From NCBI GenBank assembly GCA_019009955.1, contig CM032228.1, positions 75,433,501 through 75,497,500 on the forward strand: DNA of 64,000 bases. The letters run 5' to 3'. The notes under the pieces are model-generated. The model was given only the letters and a program-made list of their open reading frames with translations. It was not told the DNA's origin and did no database searches. Positions 1-10,984 of the stretch are shown here, piece by piece; within the stretch, counting starts at the first letter, position 1; each line of letters opens with the position of its first letter. The position numbers were made by a program, and so were the translations under genes. The stretch comes from Riptortus pedestris (lineage: Eukaryota > Arthropoda > Insecta > Hemiptera > Alydidae).

Positions 1-510
1 CATAGCACATTTATTTTAATTTAGATATTAGCCGTTATTAGGATAATTAGGTTAGGTTTAGTTTTAATACGCCCCTCGAGAATGCTTACGCCCCTCCCCA
101 TTAATTTAGTTTATTATAGTCTAGTATAGTCAAATAAAACCATATTAGAATATAGTTTATTTTGTGCTCTCACAAACAAATTTTGAATTTTGGTTTTGAA
201 ATTCCTCCTTGGCATGGTAAGGCTACTTTCATCTTTCTCTTCTTATCTTCTCTCCTACTATCCCTTTCCCTTCTTTCGTTTTCTTCTATCCTTACACCCC
301 TCCCGGTACCGCCCGTTACCGGGAATCTCCAATCCTAGCTCTATTATAACCCAACACCATTACAACCCCCCTTAAAATAGAGCTTCCTGCTCAGGAAAAG
401 GGAAAACTGTCATCACCTCCTTAGGTTTGATAGATCTATCCCCACCGACCAAGGCACAGGTATACTAGGGCCCCAAAAAAAAACAAAAAAAAAAAAACTT
501 TCTATTATTA
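1..510. other. Unassigned AT-rich sequence
   Basis: No convincing coding or RNA signal. Positions 190-350 are pyrimidine-rich and open for 61 codons, but the translation is low-complexity (Ser/Leu/Pro) and resembles nothing I know. An A-rich run lies at 473-499, just before the start of the duplicated block at 511. Confidence 0.5.
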
Positions 511-1020
511 GTCCATGACTTCACTGAAACCATGTGTCAAGAAACAAGAACTGTTACGTGAAGACCAGTTCTTCTTTCAGAAATTATGCTTTGAAACAAA
601 TTACATGCAGCTGAAAAATGTTTAACTAAACTTTGCGGAGCATAAGTAAAATGCTTTTAACATGCTATGTATTCTTACATGATTGCTAGAGAATCATCCA
701 AGAACAATAAGAATAATTATTAAATACTTCTTGATGAAGACTCCTTTCTCACAGTTTTCGTTCATCAAATCCCCAAGAGCTAGAGCATTAAAGAAGGATA
801 TTTTAAAAACTGAAATAAACAATTATAGGTGATGGATTCTGACAACAGCGACTATGTGACTTCATAGATTTCTAGAAGGTTTGGATTAACCCTCCATGTC
901 TCAATCCTCTACTTAACTCTAGGGTTTGACTGATATTTTATTTAAATTTGCCATGGACTTATTTTTTTTCAAGTTTCAGACTATTCTAAGAACAATGGCA
1001 TTAAAAATTAAAATTTGGTT

Positions 1021-2574
1021 GTCTCTCAAATTCAACTTTGTTACAAATTCACTCAAAAATGGCTCAGCAGATTTCAATAGACTTTTATATTTTTGAGCCA
1101 ATTAACTCAACGTACAAGGCTATATGAGAATTCAATATCTTAGCTAGGAGGGCACGGGGTCTACTTATATGTCAAAATACATATTTATCAATATCTTCAT
1201 TAATATTAGTTTTATCAGGCAAAGTTAAAGGAAAATTGTGTCTAAAATAATGATTTAGGTCTTAAAACGTTTTTTACGTTTATGAATTTGTTATATCTTC
1301 CGACTTCCGAGCACCAAATAGACTTCGCATACCATGAAAATACCATTATTGAATTGAGGAAGTCTTCCTATATGCATTAAGGTAATATTGTTATGTTGCT
1401 TTGAGTGGGGGTTTACTTCATCCCCAAAACATATCTTCTTCAATATACTAGTTATTATTGATTTTTGTTTTTCAAAACATATAAAGAATGAGTCGTGTTT
1501 GGAATAAATTTTGTTCGAAAAGCTTAAAGATTTATGAATTTTAAAAATTTGACTTCCAGTCTTGAAATATAAGTTATTAGTGAACGAAAAGTATAAAAAT
1601 GAAAAGTTAAGTGCATTGAGCTGAGAGAAGATCACCACAGTAGTTAATATAATGAATGCCCATCCATACCTTGCTTTGTATATCGAGAAGAATAATGGAA
1701 TATGTATAAAGTGTAGGCGTGAAATACTAAAACGGATATTTCCCCTTAAAAAAAAAAAATTCTAAATTTGTAACTCTTCATTGCCATTTGGGTGTCCGTT
1801 ACCCAAAGAAAGAACGTTTACTGATAGTTATTACTTACGGAGAAAAGGAACAACTCATCGGGATACCAAAGCTAATGAACTCTTCTGGAAAGGAATGCAT
1901 TTTGTTCCAATTGAATACCGTTCTGTCGGTGGATAGATGCGCAAATCATTTCTGGAATTCACAGAGAAAGGGAATAATTGATATAGATTCAATCTTAGAA
2001 TAGAAGCAATCTTAATAAATTTTCTAAAAGACCAAAATGACATTCATTTTACAATTTACTATCAAGCGTTTTTCCACTGTCAATGAAACTAGTACTTCTT
2101 GCATTATTATCCTGTCTTATTTAGACACATTTAGCTTCCAAGTCGGCACGTGTTAACGATTATCAATTACATGACATTTTAACAGGTATTCATGCCATGG
2201 ATAGGTACAATATATGAGAGTAAGAACTCAGAACTCTTTTTTGGGGGATACCCTAGTTTGTACATCTATTTGTTGAGGCATTGAGTGTAAAAAAATGAAC
2301 ACTTCCTCTTCAGTTCATATATGTTCCTTGTTTTTTTATTTTAATTTATGTGTTCCCTACTTTTTAACTACTCCTTGTCAAATGGAAATCTCCCCTATTT
2401 ATTTACCGCCTATTGGGGTGAAAAAAAAATTGTAATATCCCCGTTTATCGATTCAATTTAAAATAATGTTACATAACAAATCGTGTTGGTAGTTAACCGT
2501 TCTTGGATCAAATTTTTCTATTGATTAATAATTCTGACCACTTCCATTTTTAGGATTATAATGTGTTCGATTGG
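1021..2574. other. Copy A-specific sequence without recognisable gene
   Basis: Absent from copy B of the duplicated block. A minus-strand open frame of 115 codons (1291-1638) has no recognisable motif and AT-driven composition. I do not call it a gene. Confidence 0.4.
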
Positions 2575-3245
2575 TTTGTAGTCCGGACGTTTCGATGAGG
2601 CTCCCCTTCGTTTGGGGTATCATAAAGCATATAGCTCATGCACGTATTAAGTTGAACTCTCCTTCTACCATCTCCAAAAATAATAAATGATTTTCGGTTT
2701 GGATGGGTGTGGAATACACCCCCTCATTCCACCAGTGCAGAAATTTTATATTGACTCTTTAAGTAAGACAGAATCTTCTCAACTGTCAGAAATATGTGTC
2801 TTAGAATAAGTGTTTGGGTAATCCATTGACTCTGTATTGAAAAAAGGATAATGTCCTGCCGACTAATTATGGAGGTTTTACTCATTATATGTTATTCTGA
2901 CCAAGTAAAATAAAAAAAAAATCGAAATATTTCCGTCATTTTAAGAAGCAATCAACGTCTTAATTATTTAATGCATAACAATATTTGTTCTCTATACAAT
3001 AACTCAAATTTGAATAGTAAGGGGGCAATTTGTTTTCAGCCTACTCATGAGATTTTCACTTATCAGCAGTTATATCACTAATCATCTCACGTTCAACTTA
3101 AATTCGTGTTGTGGCTAAATTGGATAATTAGTAGTGATGTCTGGTTTTCGAACACTTGTTAAGCATGAATTGTGGAATGGAATTGTTAATAATAAAAATC
3201 TGTCAGTGTGTAGTCAGAAATTTCGAATTTATTGGACAAATATAG

Positions 3246-3248
<3 letters not shown>

Positions 3249-3287
<39 letters not shown>
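3249..3287. repeat. (TA)n microsatellite
   Basis: Uninterrupted AT dinucleotide run. Confidence 0.95.
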
Positions 3288-3290
<3 letters not shown>

Positions 3291-3884
3291 TTTAATTTAA
3301 AATATAGTATATTTCGGTGTTTTTGGTGCCTTTTGTTTACCGAAATCAACCCTGTATTTCAGTAATTGAAAAAAGTAAAACATTATCTCTCAATATCGAG
3401 TCTCACGTTAGCTAGTGAGTTAAAGTTTGGCCTTAATCTCCCATTGTGAACCTAGAGTGGCAAGTTCGATTTTCGCCTAGGCAATAGGAATTTATTTAGT
3501 GACGAACTTATAGAATGAAATTCTTAGTCCCACCCGGCTAGAGAAGCATGGAAACCTGTTGATTTGTCCCAATTAGCCATACTAGCAAAAAGTGCATGTT
3601 GGTAAATAATGATAATACTCTGAATACCAATAGAAAAAAAGAACTATCCCCATTATTTTTATCCTTTAAGAAAGCCAACTTGTCTAAAGACTCTAGTAAA
3701 GAATAACCTAGAATATTAATATCATAACATTTGTAAAAGGGGTTCGGCAAATAATTGAATGCGCATATCATATGAATATAATACCCGGCCAAATATTGAT
3801 CATACCTTTTCTGTAAATTTACAGAAAGTATTCATGCTACTTGATCCAATTAATATTAGATGTGAGAAAAACAGTAGAGGACAA

Positions 3885-3945
3885 GGCCATTTTATTGATC
3901 CTTATCAATTGGTTCCTCTACCATCCAGCATATTCCAGAGAATTT
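3885..3945 (-). repeat. Isolated copy of the Penelope-flanking repeat
   Basis: Reverse complement matches about 13426-13478, including the core around CAATTGATCAGGGTCAATAA and the adjoining GGTAGAGGAACC, with a few substitutions. At 13.45 and 14.73 kb the same motif flanks a Penelope remnant, so this may be a solo terminal repeat of that element. No element body is recognisable next to it. Confidence 0.5.
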
Positions 3946-4309
3946 TAGATGTGTTTTGTGGAAGCGCTCATTCGTTCTAGCAAAAGGTATATGTTACAAA
4001 TGAAACAACTATCCGGCATATTATTCTGGTGACATAAAGAGATTTGAACAATTTTCACATGCGTGCCGGTGCAAGACAGAAAGAATTAAGATTTTGATAA
4101 TTAAAGGGTACCCACATTTTAAAAATCCTAGTTTCAAATAGTATAGTCATGTAAAATTTAAAGAGATCTCATAACTAACTACTCAAAAATAAAAGGTGTT
4201 ACAAATTGGAAAAAATGGGATATAAAGAGACAGTACCCCTCAAAAAATATAGGAAAAATCCATATTAATTAAACTGGAAAGAAAATTGAACAGCTGTTAA
4301 GATACTAAG

Positions 4310-4560
4310 TTTTAAAAAATTTAATTATTTATTAACATTAACACTTGGGACAGGATTTCTACAGGTTACCACTCTTTTCTAGCCAGGGTGGGGCTAAGGA
4401 TTTGAATTGATGAATTCCAGCACTAAATATCGTATACACACGAAAATATGACGCATTGAACAATTGGTTGATGGTTGAGAGCGCTCTATCGGTTGTAGCA
4501 TGAAATCTCGAGGTACAGCGTAACTCGCTAGAGTTCAGTCTAGGCTGTTTTTCCATTGAC
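4310..4560. repeat. Dispersed repeat with tRNA-like segment (SINE-like candidate)
   Basis: Shares the TTATTTATTAAC...GGTTACCACTCTTTTCTAGCC core with 29000-29280, 34316-34420 and, more diverged, 22020-22240. Around 4466-4535 the sequence GGTTGAGAGCGCTCTATCGG resembles a tRNA A-box region, and a stretch with weak B-box resemblance follows. It could be a tRNA-derived SINE. The ends are not defined, and copies A and B of the duplicated block both carry it. Confidence 0.45.
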
Positions 4561-5014
4561 CTACTTCAAACTATATTCGGAAGCGCATATTTCTTCGAAT
4601 TTTTCCATAATCTAGTATCGTTTGATTCCTTTCAGAAAACATGCCAAATTAATATACATTATTCATTTACAATATAGATTTATTATGAATGCATATAAAG
4701 CAAGGAAATGATAATATAGAATTTATGAACAAATGAATATAAAATTAAGCCACATGAATTAAGGATATTTCTTCAAATGCTAGTTTCTTTACAAATAGTG
4801 CTTACTAAACAATAAGTAATGACAAATTCTTCAACAGTCTTCGATACTTCTAAGCAAAGTTTATTTTGTATATTGATGAAGATAGGTTGGCTTTATTTCA
4901 TCTTCATTCTGTATTAGCTGCACGAAGTTTTCTTCAAGATCTGTGCAATACCGTAAACATGTTTCGAAGACTCGTTCTCGTTTTGGTCCATAGCCCATAT
5001 ACAGAATGCCTTTT

Positions 5015-5133
5015 TGCAGACTTCCCTTAAGGGAAATCAGCCATTTAGTTCGTATTCATGACCCGAATTTCGAACAATTTCCTAAAATGTCATCGATCCT
5101 ACCTAGTAGATGACGAAAATGAGGACAGTTCTA

Positions 5134-5173
<40 letters not shown>

Positions 5174-5520
5174 ACACTTGTCTGTTACCACTCTTGCAGT
5201 AGCCATTCTTATTTGACCAAATTAGATATATAAGCATTTCATGCAAAACTGAAGGTCAAGTTCGTTAATGTCTGGAATCGATCAAGTGGGGGGGGAGGGG
5301 AACCAATTCTATTGCAAATAAAATGTACTTTTATTCTCTATCTTTAATATTAACGGGGACATTTGCATTTTTTTAATTTTCAGCCTTCAGTAAACCCCCA
5401 CTCCGACTTTTGTCATATTATCAATAAGCTGTTATAAATGAACCACTTTATTCCAAGCTTAAATACCAAATATTGTTTTCATTAAAAGTTTGCAATGTGA
5501 GATACATGCAAGAATTCGTT
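5015..5520 (+). repeat. HINE-like repeat, diverged copy
   Basis: Begins TGCAGACTTCCCTTAAGGGA, followed by the block ending near ATGACGAAAATGAGGAC, a (TA)n tract (5137-5170), then the TCTGTTACC...TTAACGGGGACATTTGC block. Same order as the better copies at 42626-43248 and 8737-9321. The right end with the hairpin is missing. Counterpart in the duplicated block: 29745-30240. Confidence 0.6.
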
Positions 5521-5559
5521 AATAAATGTAAGAAATCGTTGTATTTGTTAAGGATTCTA

Positions 5560-6870
5560 AGTAATACTGAATGGGGAGCTACATACAGGTGAACAATGCT
5601 ATGCTTCTATAGGGCCTTTGCCAGGTCTATACTGGATTATGGCTGCATTGCATATTCATCTGGCAATTGTATCATGCTCCAAGCATTCGACGTAATACAC
5701 AACGCTCGAATTGGAATATCAACTGGGGCTTTTCGAACAAAACCCGTTAATAGTATTTATGTCGAAGCTGGAGAACCTCCACTTGATTGCAGGAGTAGGA
5801 TGTTGTGTTTGAAATTTATCGCAAGGTCAAAACCATCGAACAGTGTCTGTGTGAATACTTTTTTAAACAACCCACACTTCCACATTTACACACAAATAGA
5901 AAATTAAGATTTTCACTATACAATGAAAACATTATTGACTCTCCCATTTACCCACAGAGGCAACTTTCCATGCCACCATGGAAAGTAAACAACTTAATGA
6001 TCGACCTCAGAATATCAACATTTAAAAAGAACTAAACTTTAGCCAATTACTCGTACAATCACACTTGAACTTAATGACTTCTACAACCAATAGACAGACT
6101 CAAGCCGTATACAGGGGCGGATCCAAAACTGAAAAAGGTACTGATGCAGCGACTATTGCAGATGATGAATATGAAATAAGCCTACCTAAAAATAGGAGAA
6201 TATACACCGCTGAATTGCACGCAATAATCTTGGCATTGTCACACTTACAGACTACAACACATGGTATTACTATATACTCTGATTCATTAAATTGTTTACT
6301 TTCCTTTAAAACATTTTCAATACTCATCCCTTAATTATTCAGATTCTAGAAAAAATTTCAAAATTAAAGACTAAAGAAAATGATGTGGGTTCCAGGACAT
6401 GAATACTACAGACGTCCACCAAACATGCAACCCAGAGATTATCTTTTGACTTTAACTTACTGACTTTGCCAAACTTACATTTAAAAATACTACAGTGAAC
6501 ATTAAATGAATGGTAAAAATGTTGGCGTAGAAATTAGAAAATCATCTTCCTGCTAATAATAAAGCCTTCTATAAGCGATTGGCCGTCCAGCAGACGCGAA
6601 AATAGACTAGACAAAGTTGTACTAACGAGACTTATGATAGGTCATTCACATTTAACGCACTCAAATCTCATGACAAGAACAGAATGATGACGTTTATGCG
6701 GAAGATGCCATGAATCATTAACCATTAAACACATACTGACATGTATACTTAGTGACTCCACTTAACATGTACGAACCTCTTTCAGACAGAGCCCACTTAT
6801 CGACAATACACTAAATCACCTTAAAACATTGAATTTGTTTTACAAAATTCTATTACTCTCCTTTTTGATT
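5560..6870 (+). pseudogene. Decayed LINE: RT C-terminal part, RNase H, C-terminal Cys/His region
   Basis: A frame at 5596-5907 encodes a typical post-RT segment of I/Jockey-type LINEs: a YRAFARSILDYG motif, then YVEAGEPPLDCRSRMLCLK. A second frame at 6065-6334 looks like RNase H: a GGSKTEKGTDAA stretch in place of the first Asp strand, YTAELHAIILAL with the catalytic Glu, and IYSDSLNCL with the catalytic Asp. At 6560-6760, broken frames read like LTRLMIGHSHLTHSNL followed by a C..C...H...C pattern, the usual end of such ORF2 proteins. Stops and frameshifts separate all parts, and the endonuclease and RT core are absent. Inactive remnant. Confidence 0.75.
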
Positions 6871-7117
6871 TGAAATAGAGGTCGTCATTCCCATTGCTTG
6901 AACACGTAAATGTATTGCTACTTCTTGAAATGGAATATGATTTGCCACAGAAATCAAGACTCCATGGGAAGGAGGTTAGCAATGGCTTGAGTAGGATAAT
7001 CCAGTAGCTACAGAACAGTCTTTCTTCGAAGGATTAGTAGTAGTTCTCTCCTTGAGATTAGCACCCCCTTGAGAATTAAAATCTTCAGTCTGGCAACCTA
7101 TATCCCTTTCCTTGTGA
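6871..7117. other. Unassigned spacer between repeats
   Basis: No gene or recognisable element. Confidence 0.4.
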
Positions 7118-7260
7118 TGGGAGATTTCCCTTAAGGGAAATCAGCTATTGAGGTCATACCCATGACACGATTTCCGAAAAACTTCTTCAAATGTCCATCG
7201 ATCCTACCCAGGATATGACGAAAATGAGTTCCCTTCACAATTATATATATTATGCGACGC
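7118..7260 (+). repeat. HINE-like repeat, left-block fragment
   Basis: Contains the palindrome TTTCCCTTAAGGGAAA followed by TCAGCTATTGAGG, CATCGATCCTACC and GATGACGAAAATGAG-like sequence as in the other copies, then a short TA stretch. The right block and hairpin end are missing. Confidence 0.65.
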
Positions 7261-7279
7261 ATAGTGTCTGTCATATTAT

Positions 7280-8250
7280 GAATAAAAAGAACCCATTAAG
7301 AATATTCGATGCTGGGTACGCTTTGTAGATGATTGTTTCTGTTTGTCCGAAGGTACGGAAGAAACGTTAATAGGCTTCTTTGAGTATTTGAAGAAGGGTC
7401 ATAGAAGCATAAAGTTCACTGTGGAAAAAGAGAAGGGGGGGATGTTGAACTATTTAGATCTATGCATCACGAGGAAAGACAGAAACTTAGCATTTAATAT
7501 TTACAGGAAACCCACTATAACAGACATAGCAATAGGTAAACAGTAGGTCCACCATCCTAAAACTAAAATCGCCCCATTTATTTACTATATACACCGGCTA
7601 CTGACCTTACCGCTATCAATGGAGGATCATCGAAGGTAACTAGAGTTCATAAAGCACGTTGCTAAAACTAATGGATATGTAACCACCCTCATTCATGACA
7701 TTTATGAGCGGAGGTCCAAAAAACTTGCCCTCAAACTATCCTTCAGCCACTTCTCCGAAAATGCTCCGTTGGTGCGCTATTTTATATTTAGGAAAACTCT
7801 CTGAGAAAATAGGACGCATACTAAGTAAGATTAGGAGTGGGAGTAGCTTATAAGAACGCACCGAATAAGGGCGATATGCTATGCAGGGCCAAAGATCCTA
7901 TCGATATGAAACACAGGTCCGGTGTGTACAAAATGAGTGTGTGGTACATGCAAAGAAAGGGTCTTACATCGGCCAAACAGGAAGAAAGATTAGAACCCGG
8001 TGTAGAGAACATGGTTATCGCTCGGCAAGGGACGTATGAGGCCTACATTATAAGACGGTAGCACAAAAAATCCCTCTCAAGGATCTCTATAAGACCGTTC
8101 TCACGAATACCGGCTACACCCAAACCTGTAAAGACACCATAACAGAAATCCTGAGAAAGGCGTTCCCTGAACACATTGTGTGAAACAGAGGAGCAGCTAA
8201 TAGCTTGGGATAGCTAATAGCTAATAGGATTGGGTCAGTAAAGATGCCGA
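7280..8250 (+). mobile_element. Penelope-like element fragment (RT end plus GIY-YIG nuclease), degenerate
   Basis: Positions 7310-7546 read WVRFVDDCFCLSEGTEE, with the RT catalytic FVDD box at 7322-7333, followed by a frame containing GGMLNYLDLCI and NIYRKPTITD, typical of Penelope reverse transcriptases (YLDL... and YRKPT motifs). Positions 7837-8190 carry a frameshifted GIY-YIG endonuclease: SGVYKMS followed in another frame by TYIGQTGRKIRTRCREH. RT followed by GIY-YIG is the defining order of this family. Several stops and shifts make it inactive. It is followed by a LINE scrap and a second partial nuclease copy. Confidence 0.8.
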
Positions 8251-8280
8251 CATAAACTGCGAAATTCAAAGTCACCCGGT

Positions 8281-8612
8281 AAACGGGTGCACGGTAGGAA
8301 CGCTTTGAGAACCCGGCTTCAAGACCTCTTTAATGCCTGTCTGAAGGTAGGATATTTTCCCCGGAAATGGAAAGAAGCCGAGGTGGTTGCAATTCTAAAA
8401 ACAAGCGAACAGATGGAGTCAAGGTATCGTGCGATAAGCCTTCTTCCGCATTTGGGCAAAGTATTAGAAAGATTGATAATGGCCAGTTTAAAGGGCATCT
8501 TGGAAAACAACGCATCGCCAGATCAATTTGGGTGCAAAAAAGGGGGTCTACCACGGAAGCAATTCGAAATATGATCCAAAAAGTGCAAATTTTTGACACA
8601 AAGCGGACCTAA
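8281..8612 (+). pseudogene. LINE reverse transcriptase fragment
   Basis: The frame 8287-8574 reads CLKVGYFPRKWKEAEVVAIL, then YRAISLLPHLGKVLERLI and DQFGCKKG, the RT palm N-terminal motifs of R1/I-type LINEs. A frameshift near 8545 moves the continuation (STTEAIRNMIQKVQ) to another frame. Only about 110 codons survive. It sits between two Penelope pieces, so it is either an insertion or part of a composite. Confidence 0.75.
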
Positions 8613-8736
8613 TCTGGGCGATATGCTATGCAGGGCCAAAGATCCTGTCGATATAAAATACAGGCCCGGTGTGTACAAACTAGGGTCTGGTGCATGCCAA
8701 GGGTGTTACATGGGCCAAACAGGAAGAAAAATAAAA

Positions 8737-9184
8737 AGTCCGTCACGCAGGGGCTGCGTAAACTAAGCAGATTTCCCACGTGAAGTTTTACAATAGAGAA
8801 ATTTCAGAATAGAGAGCCGAACAGTTACTGGAACGGCCCGAACTAGCTCTTGACGGAAACTCACGACTAGACCCGAAGTTAGCCGATCAGAAGCTGGAAA
8901 CAGAAAAATGCAAATATCTTGGTTAATATTCAAGATACAGATTAAATGTATATAATAATATTTATAGTAAATTTAATTTGTAATAAGATTGATTCGGTAC
9001 AATTTTTCGATCCGACGAATAGTAACGGAAATATTTCGAATTTTCGAAAATCCTCCCTCTAAACCCCCCTCCCACTGGTTCGATTTCAGCTGTTCACGAA
9101 CTTCATCTTTCATATTACATAAAACGACTAAATATCGAGTTTGGTAACGATCAACCAAAAATTGCGACCGCTAGAGCGGTAAGA

Positions 9185-9246
<62 letters not shown>

Positions 9247-9321
9247 TTTTGAACGGACCTCATTTTCGTCATCTACTAGGTAGGATCGATGGACATTTGA
9301 AGAAATTTAAGGGAAATCTGC
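8737..9321 (-). mobile_element. HINE/DINE-like non-autonomous element, complete copy with flanks defined
   Basis: Read on the minus strand it starts AGCAGATTTCCC, has a left block (CATCGATCCTACC...ATGAGGTCCGTTC), a (TA)n tract (9187-9244), a right block (TTACCGCTCTAGCGGTCGCA onward), then the inverted subterminal motif GGGAAATCTGC. The hairpin ACGCAG-CCC-CTGCGT and a terminal GACGGAC follow. Both edges are fixed because it interrupts a Penelope sequence. Both flanks are T-rich in this orientation, and a 4-5-bp A/T-rich target duplication (AAAA or TAAAA on the plus strand) is possible; the edge is ambiguous by one base. Subterminal inverted motifs, central microsatellite and 3' hairpin match the architecture described for Helentron-associated elements. 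No coding capacity. Confidence 0.7.
9187..9244. repeat. (TA)n microsatellite inside the HINE-like element
   Basis: About 29 TA units between the two conserved blocks. Confidence 0.95.
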
Positions 9322-9850
9322 TAAAACCCGTTGTAGAGAACATGGATAACGCATAGACTCGGAATGTTTCTACTACCAAGAACAAGTGGGCCATAGCGAA
9401 GGAGCTCATGAAGTGTGTGTATTACACGAGGCAAAGAAGGGTAAAAAACTAAGTTGATCGGAAAGTCTGGAGATAACGATGAACAAGAAACTTATTGGTA
9501 ATCGTTGATTGAACAAGAAGACCGATTGCTATAAGTCTGCAATGGAGGGGATCTGGACCTCGATCTTATCTCCCGTCTTTCCCTATGAATGCATGCAAGT
9601 AGGTCAGTAGATATTTTTTAGCCATGCCCTAATAGATCTCACACCCTCCGCGTTTTATTTTAAGATTTGACATTAGTTTATTTATATTCACATCATTTAG
9701 ATATTTATGTATTGTACTAGCATGTTTAATGACCCTGTTGTAATATATATATATCAACTTTATTGGCGTTGTTGGTTTTATGTGTAGCTCCAAAGATGGA
9801 GACAATAGTCTTCGAATGCGCTTAGCGCTGAAATAAAAAAAAATTGTGAA

Positions 9851-10215
9851 GAATTGGACGTTTTCTTCTCTCCAAGTACAAAATATTCTTCACTTCCAAC
9901 AACACTGGTGTGATACAACTATTACCTTTTCGTCATTTTGAGCTATTTAATCTATTAGCTTCTACTTACGATTACGAATACTTGTTCTAAGTGTATGCAT
10001 AAACTCTTGCTCTTAATACTGGGAGGTTTTGAAGTAAGAAGAAATTATTTTATTGTAACGGCAGAAATGATACAACTACCAGGTTATCGGAGACATTATA
10101 CAACTATCAGTTCTGCCTCTGCCCACCTTATATTGGTATAGTTTACATGTCACTTGATGCTTGTACTTTTAACAATGTAGTGCTGTTTTCAGGAATGTGA
10201 ATTTGGTTGATTATC
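9851..10215. other. Unassigned AT-rich sequence
   Basis: No gene or recognisable repeat. Confidence 0.4.
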
Positions 10216-10771
10216 ATAAATAAATAATTTAAAATGATGAAGGCACCTGCCACTAACGGTTGAACCGAATTTAACAAAACTCACCGAGATTCAAATACCG
10301 ATGTGAATTAGCATTAATTCTTCCATGATTATAAGCTATATTAAAATTTATAGGTTCAAACGGGAGACCTGAAATAAAAATTTGCGATATTTCATTTTCT
10401 ATTTGTTTTTCGGTTATGATGTATCTAAAACAGTTGTCACCATTAAGCTTTGGACCGCAACAAGGGAAAGGAACTTCAATTCATCCACGGTTTGGAAGAC
10501 AGAATACTTTCTATGATTATGAATTATACTGTTCATTACGTTATAAAAAAATCTACATGCATAGGAGACAGAAGATATAAAAATATTAAAGACAGTGAAA
10601 CCACAGAACAAATAATTTTATTATTAACAAATCCACAATAACGATGGGTATAAATCTTAAACACTGGGGCGGGGATTGTCAAAATGTTATGCAAAGAAAA
10701 GCCTTGCCAAAAAAATACCATATTCATTCAGCCTCAAATGAATTCCCGGGCGAAACCGGGTACCTTAGCTA

Positions 10772-10772
<1 letters not shown>
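10216..10772 (+). mobile_element. Helitron-like non-autonomous element, 3' end well defined
   Basis: Ends with a GC hairpin (CCCGG-GCGAAA-CCGGG, 10745-10760), then TACCTTAGCTAG and a T at 10773 followed by a TA repeat. A hairpin about 10-12 bases before a terminal CTRR, next to T, is the Helitron 3' signature. The interior (GGTTGAACCGAATTTAAC, TTCTTCCATGATTATAAG) recurs at 41040-41650. The 5' edge is not determined. No coding sequence. Confidence 0.65.
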
Positions 10773-10773
<1 letters not shown>

Positions 10774-10818
<45 letters not shown>

Positions 10819-10828
10819 ATATATATAC
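10774..10828. repeat. (TA)n microsatellite at Helitron 3' flank
   Basis: TA run with two GTA/AAT interruptions, directly following the CTAG|T terminus. Confidence 0.9.
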
Positions 10829-10984
10829 ACGAAATTTCACAGGGAATCCTTGGTTCCTGTCACATCATTGTGAAGAGGGCACTGATGAAAGCGCTCTGTC
10901 GCAACAAATAAAGAACAGTGAAGGAAAGAGGCGTTTTTTCTTACCTGAGATAATAATTCCTTCACCATCCAGCACCTCAAAAAA

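Larger units (their letters stand above)
511..5930 (+). repeat. Duplicated block, copy A (longer copy)
   Basis: Collinear in direct orientation with 27731-30640. Matching segments seen by eye: 511-1020 with 27731-28395; 2575-2760 with 28465-28690; 4008-5595 with 28715-30400; and the LINE scrap 5596-5930 with about 30400-30640. The near-identical stretch beginning CTACTTCAAACTATAT at about 4559 and 29277 anchors the alignment. Copy B lacks 1021-2574 and 2761-4007. A (TA)n tract sits at the first of these missing segments in copy B. The block contains no host gene I can recognise. It may be an old segmental duplication or a composite interspersed repeat. Confidence 0.75.
8613..9850 (+). mobile_element. 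Second Penelope-like nuclease fragment, interrupted by a HINE-like insertion
   Basis: 8619-8736 repeats sequence of 7864-8010 (GGGCGATATGCTATGCAGGG onwards) and encodes GVYKLGSGAC then CYMGQTGRKIK of a GIY-YIG domain. The homologous continuation (ACCCGTTGTAGAGAACATGG) resumes at 9327 after the 585-bp insertion. 9327-9560 keeps scraps of the nuclease C-terminus, and the element probably ends in the A-rich tract near 9830-9843. Inactive. Confidence 0.7.

Noticed and set aside
190..375. 61-codon plus-strand frame
   Set aside because: Low-complexity Ser/Leu/Pro translation from a pyrimidine-rich stretch; no motif and no gene context.
1291..1638. 115-codon minus-strand frame
   Set aside because: No recognisable motif, AT-driven composition, and absent from copy B of the duplicated block.
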